From Clostridiales bacterium (GTDB lineage: Bacteria > Bacillota > Clostridia > Oscillospirales > Oscillospiraceae): DNA of 25,637 nt. Each line of letters begins with the position of its first letter. Positions within the stretch are counted from its first letter, which is position 1. The DNA lies in contig SFHI01000021.1 in assembly GCA_004555705.1 (NCBI GenBank), forward strand, positions 1 to 25,637, given 5' to 3'. Position numbers and translations under genes: made by a program. The notes under the pieces were generated by a model that had not been told where the DNA came from, made no database searches, and worked only from the letters and a program-made list of their open reading frames with translations. Shown here one piece after another: positions 14,722-21,425 of this stretch.

Positions 14722-15419
14722 TGCTGAAAATTGAAGATATGCACGTCTACTACGGCGCGATTCATGCCATCAAGGGTGTGTCCTTTGAGGTGGGCGAGGG
14801 GGAGATCGTTGCTCTGATCGGCGCCAACGGTGCGGGCAAGAGTACCATCCTGAAAACGGTTTCCGGTCTGATGCACCCCCGCAGCGGCTCCATTACCTTC
14901 TGCGGGGAAGATATCGCCCATATGGATGCCTACAAGCTGCTGCGGCACGGCCTTGCCCATGTCCCCGAAGGACGGCGGATTTTCCTGCAGATGACGGTGC
15001 AGGAGAATCTGGAAATGGGCGCGTACATCCGCAAGGAGGTTTCCCAGCAGGACCTGGAAACCGTATTCACCTACTTCCCGCGGCTGAAGGAGCGGCGCAA
15101 GCAGGTGGCGGGCACCCTCTCCGGTGGTGAACAGCAGATGCTGGCCATGTCCCGGGCCCTCATGAGCCATCCCAAGCTGATGATGCTGGACGAGCCCTCC
15201 ATGGGTCTGGCGCCCATCCTGGTGGACCAGATTTTTGAGATCGTGAAGGAGCTTCACAAGGCGGGCACCACCATATTGCTGGTGGAGCAGAACGCCCGCA
15301 AGGCGCTGCAGGTAGCTGACCGGGCCTATGTGCTGGAAACCGGCAGCATCACCCTGAGCGGCACCGGCGCGGAGCTGGCCAGCTCCGACGCCGTGAAAAA
15401 GGCGTATCTCGGCGGTTAA
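14721..15419 (+). CDS. livF: Branched-chain amino acid ABC transporter ATPase LivF
   Basis: A 232-residue ABC ATPase. Walker A GANGAGKST at 34-42, the LivF-typical VPEGRRIF at 81-88, signature LSGGEQQ at 133-139, Walker B LMMLDEP at 153-159 and a C-terminal YLGG. The ATG shares one base with the livG stop codon (TGATG), with GAGGAGG upstream inside livG. It is the last gene of the operon, followed 7 bases later by a strong intrinsic terminator. Confidence 0.95.
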   Translation: MLKIEDMHVYYGAIHAIKGVSFEVGEGEIVALIGANGAGKSTILKTVSGLMHPRSGSITFCGEDIAHMDAYKLLRHGLAHVPEGRRIFLQMTVQENLEMGAYIRKEVSQQDLETVFTYFPRLKERRKQVAGTLSGGEQQMLAMSRALMSHPKLMMLDEPSMGLAPILVDQIFEIVKELHKAGTTILLVEQNARKALQVADRAYVLETGSITLSGTGAELASSDAVKKAYLGG

Positions 15420-15425
15420 TTTCTC

Positions 15426-15460
15426 ACACCCTCTGCATACAATGTGCAGGGGGTGTTTTT
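15426..15460 (+). terminator. Intrinsic terminator of the liv operon
   Basis: ACACCCTCTGCA (15426-15437) pairs with TGCAGGGGGTGT (15444-15455), 12 pairs with one wobble, loop TACAAT, immediately followed by TTTTT. The 3' arm also contains the GGGGG that would serve as the ribosome site of the small gene at 15461. Confidence 0.88.
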
Positions 15461-15610
15461 ATGTGCCGGAAACGTCATATGCATGGATGGTGCATGATCT
15501 GCCTGGGGTTTGGCATACTGGTGGGACACTGCCTGGAGTCCTGGTTTCTGTGCGCGGTGGGAGGCTTTATCCTGGTTGTGGTGGGCTTCTGCACCCTGCG
15601 AAGAAGGTAG
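15461..15610 (+). CDS. Small Cys-rich two-helix membrane protein (49 residues)
   Basis: A 49-codon frame with a strongly non-random product: basic start (MCRKRH), two hydrophobic stretches (about residues 11-23 and 28-44) joined by HCLES, and a basic end (LRRR). Six cysteines are at C2, C11, C14, C24, C31 and C44. The topology is a short membrane hairpin with both basic ends in the cytoplasm. GGGGGTG 6-12 bases upstream can serve as ribosome site, but lies in the 3' arm of the liv terminator, so translation would need readthrough or an internal promoter. From memory the pattern resembles small conserved clostridial hypothetical proteins, but this was not searched. Confidence 0.6.
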   Translation: MCRKRHMHGWCMICLGFGILVGHCLESWFLCAVGGFILVVVGFCTLRRR

Positions 15611-15632
15611 AGCCTGGGGGATTTGGGATAAC

Positions 15633-15804
15633 AATTGTCGTTTGCGATTCGTTATCGTAGGGGCGGCTATTAGCCGCCCGCAACCTAACGGCTACAGAAA
15701 TGTCCGTTTTATCCGTAAATGCTCAAAAATCGGGACATTTCGGGCGGCTGATAGCCGCCCCTACGGTAGGAATACAACGTGCTTGAAAACTGTAAACAAC
15801 AATT
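15633..15804 (+). mobile_element. Element C: full-length MITE-like repeat, GGGCGG-palindrome family
   Basis: Left end AATTGTCGTTTGCG (15633-15646, a diverged copy of the shared terminus) and right end CTGTAAACAACAATT (15790-15804). It carries two palindromes, GGGCGGCTATTAGCCGCCC (15661-15679) and GGGCGGCTGATAGCCGCCC (15741-15759), around a spacer of about 60 bases that is a diverged relative of the element B spacer. This copy shows the complete architecture from which A and B derive by deletion. Confidence 0.85.
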
Positions 15805-15872
15805 TTTTGGAATATACTTGTCCCCCGGGGAATATGCTTTGGTAACACTGCGTGGAGAAGGAGTGATCCGCA

Positions 15873-17375
15873 TTGGAGATTCAATTCAAAAACACTGTCT
15901 GCTCCTGCCTGGAACTTGTTCAGCGGGAGGTTCAGAATTCCGAGGGGACGCTGGAAATCCGGGTGCCGGATGGAATGCCGGACATCGGGCGGATTCTGGC
16001 CGCCTGGGGACAGCCGATCCTCAGGGGGAAGGAATGGAGAAGTGAGGATATATCCTTCTCCGGAGGGATGATGGTTTGGGTGCTTTACGTGCCGGAGGAC
16101 GGCACCGAGCCCAGGTGTCTGGAGGGGTGGATTCCCTTCCAAATGCGCTGGGATTTGCCGGGGAATACCCGGGACGGTCAGATTCGGATGGGCCTTACCC
16201 CCAGATTTGTGGACGCCCGTTCCGTCTCCGCCCGGAAAATCATGATCCGCGCGGGCCTCGGCGCTATGGCGGAGGCCTTTACACCCGGGGAAACCCAGCT
16301 CTATGGCCCCGAGGAGGTCCCTCAGGAGGTGGAGCTGAGGCGGGAACGGTATCCGGTGCGGCTGATGAAGGAGGCCGGAGAGAAAACGTTCCTGCTGGCT
16401 GAGGAGCTAACCCTTCCTGGCTCCGCCCCCCAGCCGGAAAAGATTCTCTATTGCTCCCTGAGTCCGGAGATCACGGACCAGAAGGTTATGGCCAACAAGG
16501 TTGTTTTCCGGGGAAACGGGAATCTCCATATGCTCTACACGGCGGAGGGGGGACAGCTCCACAGCTGGGAATTCCCGCTGGCCTTTTCCCAACTGGCGGA
16601 GCTGGAGGAGAGCTATTCTGGGGACGCCCAGGTCAGCGTCATCCTCTGCGCCACCACGCTGGAGCCGGAGATTGATGACGAGGGTGTTCTGAAGCTGAAG
16701 TGCGCCCTGGTAGGCCAGTACCTTGTGGACGATTTGCAGCTGGTGGAGGTTGTGACGGATGCCTACAGCCCGGGAAGAAGCCTGGAGATGACCTCCCAGG
16801 ACCTTCGCCTGAGCGTTGTTCTGGATACAAGAAGGGAAAGCGTGTACGGAGAACAATCCATTCCCTCGGGAGGAAATCTGGCCGCGGACGTGCAGCTCCT
16901 GGCGGATTACCCAAGCGTCCGCGGCAGTGAGGATGGGGTACAGATTGAGGCGCCGGGTTCCATGCAGGTTCTCTATTATGACAAGGATGGGGCTCTGCAA
17001 AGCGCGACGACCCGTTGGGAAGGGAAATGCAGCCTGCGTGCGGACGGGGACTGCCAGGTGAGCGCCCGGCCCCTTCCTGCCCCGGAACCCCAGCTTCTGG
17101 TGGGCGGCGAGCGTATGGACGTCCGGTGGGAGCTCCCCGTGGAGATTGTCACCATGCAGCGAACCCGCATTCCCATGGTCACTGGGCTGGAGCTGGGAGA
17201 GGCGAAGAAGCCGGACCCGGGCCGACCCTCCCTGATTCTGAAGCGGGTGGGCTCGGACGGCTTGTGGGAGATCGCCAAGCGCACCGGCTCCACCATGGAG
17301 GCCATCCGCAAGGCCAACGGCCTCCGGGAAGAGCCGGAATCCGGCCAGATGCTCCTGATTCCGGTGGGAATATGA
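15873..17375 (+). CDS. SipL-like spore coat morphogenetic protein (DUF3794 + C-terminal LysM)
   Basis: A 500-residue soluble protein with no signal peptide. Residues up to about 440 are beta-rich and of the DUF3794/SPOCS type (for example VVEVVTDAYSPGRSLEM near 291-307); the last 46 residues are a LysM domain (LWEIAKRTGSTMEAIRKANG near 464-483, ending LLIPVGI). This arrangement and length match SipL, the Clostridioides difficile protein that binds SpoIVA and drives coat localisation. The TTG start at 15873 is preceded by AAGGAG at 9 bases. An AATATAC...AATATGCT pair at 15811-15838 loosely resembles a sporulation-sigma promoter. It is flanked by elements C and E, with no operon partner. Confidence 0.85.
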   Translation: MEIQFKNTVCSCLELVQREVQNSEGTLEIRVPDGMPDIGRILAAWGQPILRGKEWRSEDISFSGGMMVWVLYVPEDGTEPRCLEGWIPFQMRWDLPGNTRDGQIRMGLTPRFVDARSVSARKIMIRAGLGAMAEAFTPGETQLYGPEEVPQEVELRRERYPVRLMKEAGEKTFLLAEELTLPGSAPQPEKILYCSLSPEITDQKVMANKVVFRGNGNLHMLYTAEGGQLHSWEFPLAFSQLAELEESYSGDAQVSVILCATTLEPEIDDEGVLKLKCALVGQYLVDDLQLVEVVTDAYSPGRSLEMTSQDLRLSVVLDTRRESVYGEQSIPSGGNLAADVQLLADYPSVRGSEDGVQIEAPGSMQVLYYDKDGALQSATTRWEGKCSLRADGDCQVSARPLPAPEPQLLVGGERMDVRWELPVEIVTMQRTRIPMVTGLELGEAKKPDPGRPSLILKRVGSDGLWEIAKRTGSTMEAIRKANGLREEPESGQMLLIPVGI

Positions 17376-17392
17376 CGGGCAATTGTGTGAAG

Positions 17393-17619
17393 AATTGTTG
17401 TTTACAGCACTAAAAAAGAAACTGTCATTGCGAACCAGTCCGCAGACTGGTGTGGCAATCCCCCAGTCGAAAAGAATCAGGTAACGATTACCACCAAAAA
17501 CCGCATCGAATCTCACTCTTTCGGGAACTTTTCGATACATTTTCCCTCTAACCGGGGGATTGCCACGCCAGTGTGCGCACTGGCTCGCAATGACAGCGTT
17601 TATTTTGTAAACAACAATT
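17393..17619. mobile_element. Element E: MITE-like repeat, CTGTCATTGCGA family
   Basis: Terminal inverted repeats AATTGTTGTTTACAG (17393-17407) and GTAAACAACAATT (17607-17619). Inner arms match element D (CTGTCATTGCGA, then a hairpin around ACCAGTCCGCAGACTGGT, then TGGCAATCCCCC; mirrored on the right), but the central 80 or so bases differ from D. Those central bases match element F in reverse orientation. Confidence 0.85.
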
Positions 17620-17657
17620 TATCAACCTATGGCTTCCCCGCGGCGCGGGGCCGCGAA

Positions 17658-17692
17658 AAACGCCGTTCCGGGGGAGAACCGGGACGGCGTTT
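17658..17692 (+). terminator. Strong GC-rich hairpin after element E
   Basis: AAACGCCGTTCCGG (17658-17671) pairs with CCGGGACGGCGTTT (17679-17692), 14 pairs with one wobble, loop GGGAGAA. An A-run precedes and a short T-run ends the stem, so it could terminate on both strands. From 17693 to 17819 no gene or recognisable riboswitch is seen. Confidence 0.55.
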
Positions 17693-17819
17693 GAGCAGGC
17701 TGTCGCGTTTGGGGGAAGGACCTGCCTGGAAACAGCTTAGCGAAAAACCTCTGTCATTAGCAAGGGGAATCTGTCGAAGAGCGCTCCGGGGAGAAGAAAG
17801 AAGTTTTTTCGGTTTCCGC

Positions 17820-17848
17820 TTGTCAGAGCCTTATTTTGGTGGTATAAT
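17820..17848 (+). promoter_or_regulatory. Promoter of the COG0523 GTPase pair
   Basis: TTGTCA (17820-17825), exactly 17 bases, TATAAT (17843-17848) with an extended TGG before the -10. Start of transcription near 17855, then AAGGTG before ATG 17883. No clear Zur- or Fur-like palindrome was found. Confidence 0.85.
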
Positions 17849-17882
17849 ATCGGGTAGAAATTTTATATAGAAGGTGTAATCC

Positions 17883-19064
17883 ATGACAAAAATCGATATT
17901 TACTCCGGATTCCTGGGCGCCGGAAAAACGACCCTGATCAAGAAAATGATTCAGGAGGGCTATCAGGGGGAGAAGCTGGTGCTCATTGAAAACGAATTCG
18001 GTGAGATCGGCATTGACGGCGGATTCCTCCAGGATGCGGGCATCAACATCACCGAGATGAACTCCGGCTGCATCTGCTGCTCCCTGGTGGGTGACTTCGG
18101 CAAGGCACTGGTCAAGGTTATTGACGAGTATCATCCCGACCGAATCATCATTGAGCCCTCCGGCGTGGGCAAGCTGTCCGATGTGATCGGCGCGGTGAAA
18201 AAGGTCATGACCGAGGACGTTACCCTGGGTCATACCGTGGCCGTGGTGGACGCGGGTAAGGTCAAGGTGTATATGAAGAACTTCGGCGAGTTCTACAACA
18301 ACCAGGTGGAGACTGCCGCTACCATTATCCTGTCCCGTACCGACTCCATCCCCCAGGCCAAGCTGGATGCCGCCGTGGCCATGCTGCGGGAGCACAATGA
18401 CAAGGCTGCCATCGTTACGACCCCCTGGGGTCAGCTCACCGGGGCGCAGCTGATGGACGCCATGGAGGGACAATCCTCCCTGGCCCGTGAGCTGGCGAAG
18501 CTGGAGGAGGAGCATCACCATCATCACGATCATGACGATGATGATTGCTGCTGCCACGACCATGAGCACCATCATCACGACCATGACGATGATGACGATT
18601 GCTGCTGCGGCCATGACCATGAGGAGCACGAGCATCATCACGACCATGAGGAGCACGAGCATCATCACGACCATGAGGAGCACGGGCATCACCATCATGA
18701 CCATGAGGAGCATGAGCATCATCACGACCATGACGAGCACTGCACCTGCGGCTGCCACGACCATGAGCACCACCACCATGACCATCGCGCCGATGAGGTC
18801 TTTACCTCCTGGGGCGTGGAGACTGCCAGAAAGTTTGACAAGGCCGCAGTGGAAGCTGCTCTGAAGGAGCTGGACACCGGGAAATACGGCGCGGTGCTTC
18901 GCGCCAAGGGCATTCTGGCTGCCGCGGACGGAAGCTGGATTCACTTCGACTTCGTTCCCGGGGAACTCAATGTGCGTACCGGCGGCGCGGATATCACCGG
19001 CAAGCTGTGCGTCATCGGCTCCAAGCTGGATGAAAAGGGCATTGCGGTTCTGTTTGGGGTGTAA
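17883..19064 (+). CDS. COG0523 (CobW/ZNG1-type) GTPase with large His-rich metal-binding insert
   Basis: A 393-residue G3E-family GTPase. P-loop GFLGAGKTT at 9-17, ENEFGEIGIDG near 36-46, the metal-binding C63-I-C65-C66 motif, EPSGVGK at 91-97 and SRTD at 151-154 in place of NKxD. Residues 211-301 are a low-complexity insert with 44 histidines plus Asp, Glu and three cysteine clusters (222-224, 240-242, 287-291). After it, the C-terminal CobW domain (about 302-393) resumes. Family members are GTP-driven metallochaperones or insertases, several for zinc under scarcity; the insert suggests high metal capacity or buffering. Metal identity is not shown. It is followed 3 bases later by a related gene, so the two are one operon. 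Confidence 0.93.
   Translation: MTKIDIYSGFLGAGKTTLIKKMIQEGYQGEKLVLIENEFGEIGIDGGFLQDAGINITEMNSGCICCSLVGDFGKALVKVIDEYHPDRIIIEPSGVGKLSDVIGAVKKVMTEDVTLGHTVAVVDAGKVKVYMKNFGEFYNNQVETAATIILSRTDSIPQAKLDAAVAMLREHNDKAAIVTTPWGQLTGAQLMDAMEGQSSLARELAKLEEEHHHHHDHDDDDCCCHDHEHHHHDHDDDDDCCCGHDHEEHEHHHDHEEHEHHHDHEEHGHHHHDHEEHEHHHDHDEHCTCGCHDHEHHHHDHRADEVFTSWGVETARKFDKAAVEAALKELDTGKYGAVLRAKGILAAADGSWIHFDFVPGELNVRTGGADITGKLCVIGSKLDEKGIAVLFGV
18615..18725 (+). repeat. In-gene 27-base tandem repeat encoding the His-rich insert
   Basis: Two exact 27-base units (18615-18641 and 18642-18668, each beginning GACCATGAGGAGCACGAG), a 30-base variant (18669-18698) and a fourth near-identical unit (18699-18725). The repeats stay in frame and encode DHEEHEHHH. 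Such a tract can expand or contract by slippage without breaking the frame. Confidence 0.9.
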
Positions 19065-19067
19065 GCC

Positions 19068-20012
19068 ATGCAGCAGATTCCAGTCTATGTCTTTACCGGG
19101 TTCCTGGATTCCGGAAAGACGAAATTCATCCAGGAGACCCTGGAGGACCCCCGGTTCAACGCGGGAGAGCGGACGCTGCTGCTGGTTTTTGAGGAGGGGG
19201 AGGAGGAGTATGACTTCTCCACCTACCCCCACCAGAATGTGTACCAGGAGGTCCTGGATCAGCAGACCGTGACCACCAAGGAACTCCAGGCCCTGGCCAA
19301 AAAGTACAAGGCTCAGCGGGTTGTGGCGGAGCTGAACGGAATGCAGCAGGTGGGCGACCTTTATATGCGCTTCCCGGACAACTGGGCGGTTGCCCAGGAG
19401 GTTATGTTCGCCGATTCCACCACCTTCCAGGCCTACAACGCCAATATGCGCAATCTGGTGATGGACAAGCTGGTGGGCGCTCAGATGGTGGTGTTCAACC
19501 GGATGACGCCGGGCCAGGATGTGATGCCTTTCCATAAGATCGCCAGAGCCGCCAACCGCCGGATCGACATTTTGTACGACTACACCGACGGAACAACGCA
19601 GATGGACGACATTGCCGACCCGCTGCCCTTTGATATCAATGCGCCTGTGATTCAGATTCTGGACCAGGACTTTGCCCTCTGGTACCGGGATGTGACGGAG
19701 GAACCCATGAAGTATGACGGGAAAACCGTTTGCTTTAAGGCCCAGGTGGCCATGCTCCGGCGGAATAAGGACGGGATGTTTGCCCCGGGCCGGTTTGTGA
19801 TGACCTGCTGTGTGGAGGATATCCAGTTCTGCGGCATTCCCTGCCGCTATGCGGAGGCGGCCAGCCTGGAATCCCGTTCCTGGGTAATGGTCAGCGCCAA
19901 GATCAGCGCCGAGAAGCACCCGCTGTACAAGGGGGATGTGGGCCCGGTGCTCACCGCCATCCGGGTGGACCGCAATGCGGAGCCCGCCGATCCGGATGTG
20001 GCCACGTTCTGA
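19068..20012 (+). CDS. CobW-like GTPase domain fused to YcgQ/TIGR03943-like C-terminal domain
   Basis: A 314-residue protein. Residues 5-185 resemble the COG0523 GTPase fold with a modified P-loop GFLDSGKTKF (11-20), but lack the CxCC metal motif of the gene before it. Residues about 195-300 resemble the C-terminal domain of the YcgQ/TIGR03943 family: GRFVMTCCVEDIQFCGIPC at 241-259, with C247, C248, C255 and C259 as possible metal ligands. YcgQ usually partners a YcgR permease; none is present here. The start is ATG 19068, 3 bases after the upstream stop. The pair most likely handles a transition metal, one protein as carrier with large capacity and the second as a specialised acceptor, which is inference. 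Confidence 0.82.
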   Translation: MQQIPVYVFTGFLDSGKTKFIQETLEDPRFNAGERTLLLVFEEGEEEYDFSTYPHQNVYQEVLDQQTVTTKELQALAKKYKAQRVVAELNGMQQVGDLYMRFPDNWAVAQEVMFADSTTFQAYNANMRNLVMDKLVGAQMVVFNRMTPGQDVMPFHKIARAANRRIDILYDYTDGTTQMDDIADPLPFDINAPVIQILDQDFALWYRDVTEEPMKYDGKTVCFKAQVAMLRRNKDGMFAPGRFVMTCCVEDIQFCGIPCRYAEAASLESRSWVMVSAKISAEKHPLYKGDVGPVLTAIRVDRNAEPADPDVATF

Positions 20013-20052
20013 GAAGATAAGAATTGGTATACAGCATTTCGCGTATTACAGC

Positions 20053-20083
20053 AAACCTCCGGGAACGGTGTTCCCGGAGGTTT
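20053..20083. terminator. Bidirectional intrinsic terminator
   Basis: AAACCTCCGGGAAC (20053-20066) pairs perfectly with GTTCCCGGAGGTTT (20070-20083), loop of 3, with T-rich ends in both directions. It lies between the convergent metal GTPase operon and the phosphatidyltransferase gene. Confidence 0.9.
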
Positions 20084-20097
20084 TGATATTGATACGC

Positions 20098-20676
20098 TCA
20101 GGTATCCATATCCTGAACCTTGATGTTCTTCCCAAAGTAGGCCAGGATATAGCTGATAAAGGAGAAAATCAGAAAGCCGGTATCCACCAGGGCGATGGCG
20201 TTGACTGCGCTGTGGGGAATTCCCGGGAAAAGCACCAGGGCGATGAGGCTGACGAACAAAATGGTGGTACAGATTTTTCCTGCCATCAGCGCTCCCGGAA
20301 GCATTTTGCCCTTGCGGAAGTGGATAATCCCCATGATGAGCTGGAAGCCCTCCTTGATGACGAAAAGAACCAGTACGGGACGCAGCACCGGGTAATGGAC
20401 GGACAGGCACAATGTCAGGGTGAATTGGGTCGCTTTGTCCGCCAGCGGGTCCAGAACCTTGCCAACGGTGGAAATCATGTGGAAACGGCGGGCGATTTTC
20501 CCGTCGATGAGATCCGTCATGCAGGATACCGCCAGAATCGCTCCCGCCACATAGTACTGCCAGTCCTCTTCCGCGTTCAGGTAGACGGTAATGTATACAG
20601 GAATCAGGGCCAGACGGAACAGGCTCAGCAGATTCGGGATGGTGAAAACTTCCTTTTTCCAGTCTTTGATATACAT
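20098..20676 (-). CDS. CDP-alcohol phosphatidyltransferase (PgsA-like)
   Basis: A 192-residue integral membrane enzyme with the complete CDP-alcohol phosphotransferase motif: D55, D58, G59, A62, R63, G72, D76 and D80. These bind the metal and CDP moiety in transfer of a phosphatidyl group to an alcohol. Several hydrophobic helices surround it (about 14-33, 40-56, 82-115, 130-150, 155-182). Length and sequence suit PgsA (phosphatidylglycerophosphate synthase), but the alcohol acceptor cannot be settled; cardiolipin- or inositol-type relatives are alternatives. GGAGGAG precedes ATG 20676. It is a single gene with its own promoter and a leader of about 130 bases. Confidence 0.9.
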   Translation of the reverse strand: MYIKDWKKEVFTIPNLLSLFRLALIPVYITVYLNAEEDWQYYVAGAILAVSCMTDLIDGKIARRFHMISTVGKVLDPLADKATQFTLTLCLSVHYPVLRPVLVLFVIKEGFQLIMGIIHFRKGKMLPGALMAGKICTTILFVSLIALVLFPGIPHSAVNAIALVDTGFLIFSFISYILAYFGKNIKVQDMDT

Positions 20677-20720
20677 GGGTTTCTCCTCCGGTAAGCGGCC
20701 GGGGTTCTGTGGAACCTATG

Positions 20721-20763
20721 AAAAAGCATCCGCGGCTGAGCGATGAATTTCCCCTCTCAGCCG
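20721..20763 (-). other. Hairpin plus T-run in the phosphatidyltransferase leader
   Basis: On the minus strand CGGCTGAG (complement of 20756-20763) pairs with CTCAGCCG (complement of 20733-20740), extended by two further pairs past a mismatch. ATGC and then five Ts follow (20721-20725). It lies between the promoter and the start codon, so it may attenuate transcription; no competing structure was found. Confidence 0.4.
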
Positions 20764-20811
20764 TGGAGCACCGTTTCCTTCAAAACTTCCCGATTTTACC
20801 GCATGGAACAT

Positions 20812-20840
20812 ATTATAGACACAATTGCGGACTTTATCAA
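20812..20840 (-). promoter_or_regulatory. Sigma-A promoter of the phosphatidyltransferase gene
   Basis: On the minus strand TTGATA (complement of 20835-20840), exactly 17 bases, TATAAT (complement of 20812-20817). Transcription should start near 20805, about 130 bases before the ATG. Confidence 0.85.
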
Positions 20841-20891
20841 GTATGGGAAGGGGGGGTAGGCCCAAAATTCATAAAATGGCAATAAATTTCC

Positions 20892-21425
20892 CTATTCCAG
20901 CGGGCGATACCTGCTGGTAGCCAGGGGATAATGGAGCGCCAGGTGCTTCCAGGTGATCTTATCCAGCTCCCCGGTCATGGGAAGGCTGCAGAGTGCCTGC
21001 AGGGTGGCAATGGAATCCGCCGTGGCTTCGTCCAAGAGCCCCCTCTGGGTGGGGAGGGGGATGCTGTGATAGACCAGGGACAGGACTGTCAGCATGGCCT
21101 GGGCCAGGAACAAATTCGGGTGAACCTCCCCCTTGCGGATGATCTGACCGGGGTCGAGAATGATGTCCAGGGGCTGGGCCGAGGTGACACGGGTCAGGGC
21201 GGGGTTATAATGGCGGACAATGGCTTCCCAGGTGGGAAGGTCCGTCACCCCGGTGACGCTGAGGCCATGACGGCGCTGGAAATGGGACACGGCTGCCATG
21301 GTTTCCGGGCCGTAGATGCCGTCCGTAATCAGGGAGGGGTGGCTGGGGTCATCCTCCGCAATGACCCGGAGCATGGTTTGCAGTGCCCGGATTGGTTGGC
21401 CTACAAAGGATTCCGTTGGTCTCAT
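20892..21425 (-). CDS. Peptidoglycan-binding domain protein (two PG_binding_1-like repeats)
   Basis: A 177-residue protein with no signal peptide or catalytic domain visible. Residues about 9-72 form one peptidoglycan-binding repeat (ITDGIYGPETMAAVSHFQRRHGL at about 33-55, TWEAIV at 65-70) and about 95-165 a second, more diverged one (LLDEATADSIATLQALCSLPMTGELDKITW). The start overlaps the upstream stop by 4 bases (ATGA), with AGGAGG inside the upstream gene, so it is translationally coupled to the SpoIID-like protein. Its role is presumably in the spore cortex or cortex lysis, from context. No obvious terminator follows. Confidence 0.82.
   Translation of the reverse strand: MRPTESFVGQPIRALQTMLRVIAEDDPSHPSLITDGIYGPETMAAVSHFQRRHGLSVTGVTDLPTWEAIVRHYNPALTRVTSAQPLDIILDPGQIIRKGEVHPNLFLAQAMLTVLSLVYHSIPLPTQRGLLDEATADSIATLQALCSLPMTGELDKITWKHLALHYPLATSRYRPLE

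Noticed and set aside
17693..17819. Riboswitch upstream of the metal GTPase operon
   Set aside because: The segment lies before the -35 box and so is outside the transcript. No cobalamin, NiCo or other known conserved motif was recognised.
17823..19919. Long minus-strand open frame opposite the metal GTPase genes
   Set aside because: It spans both plus-strand genes, is low-complexity because of the His-rich tract, has no promoter or ribosome site, and the plus strand encodes clear conserved motifs.
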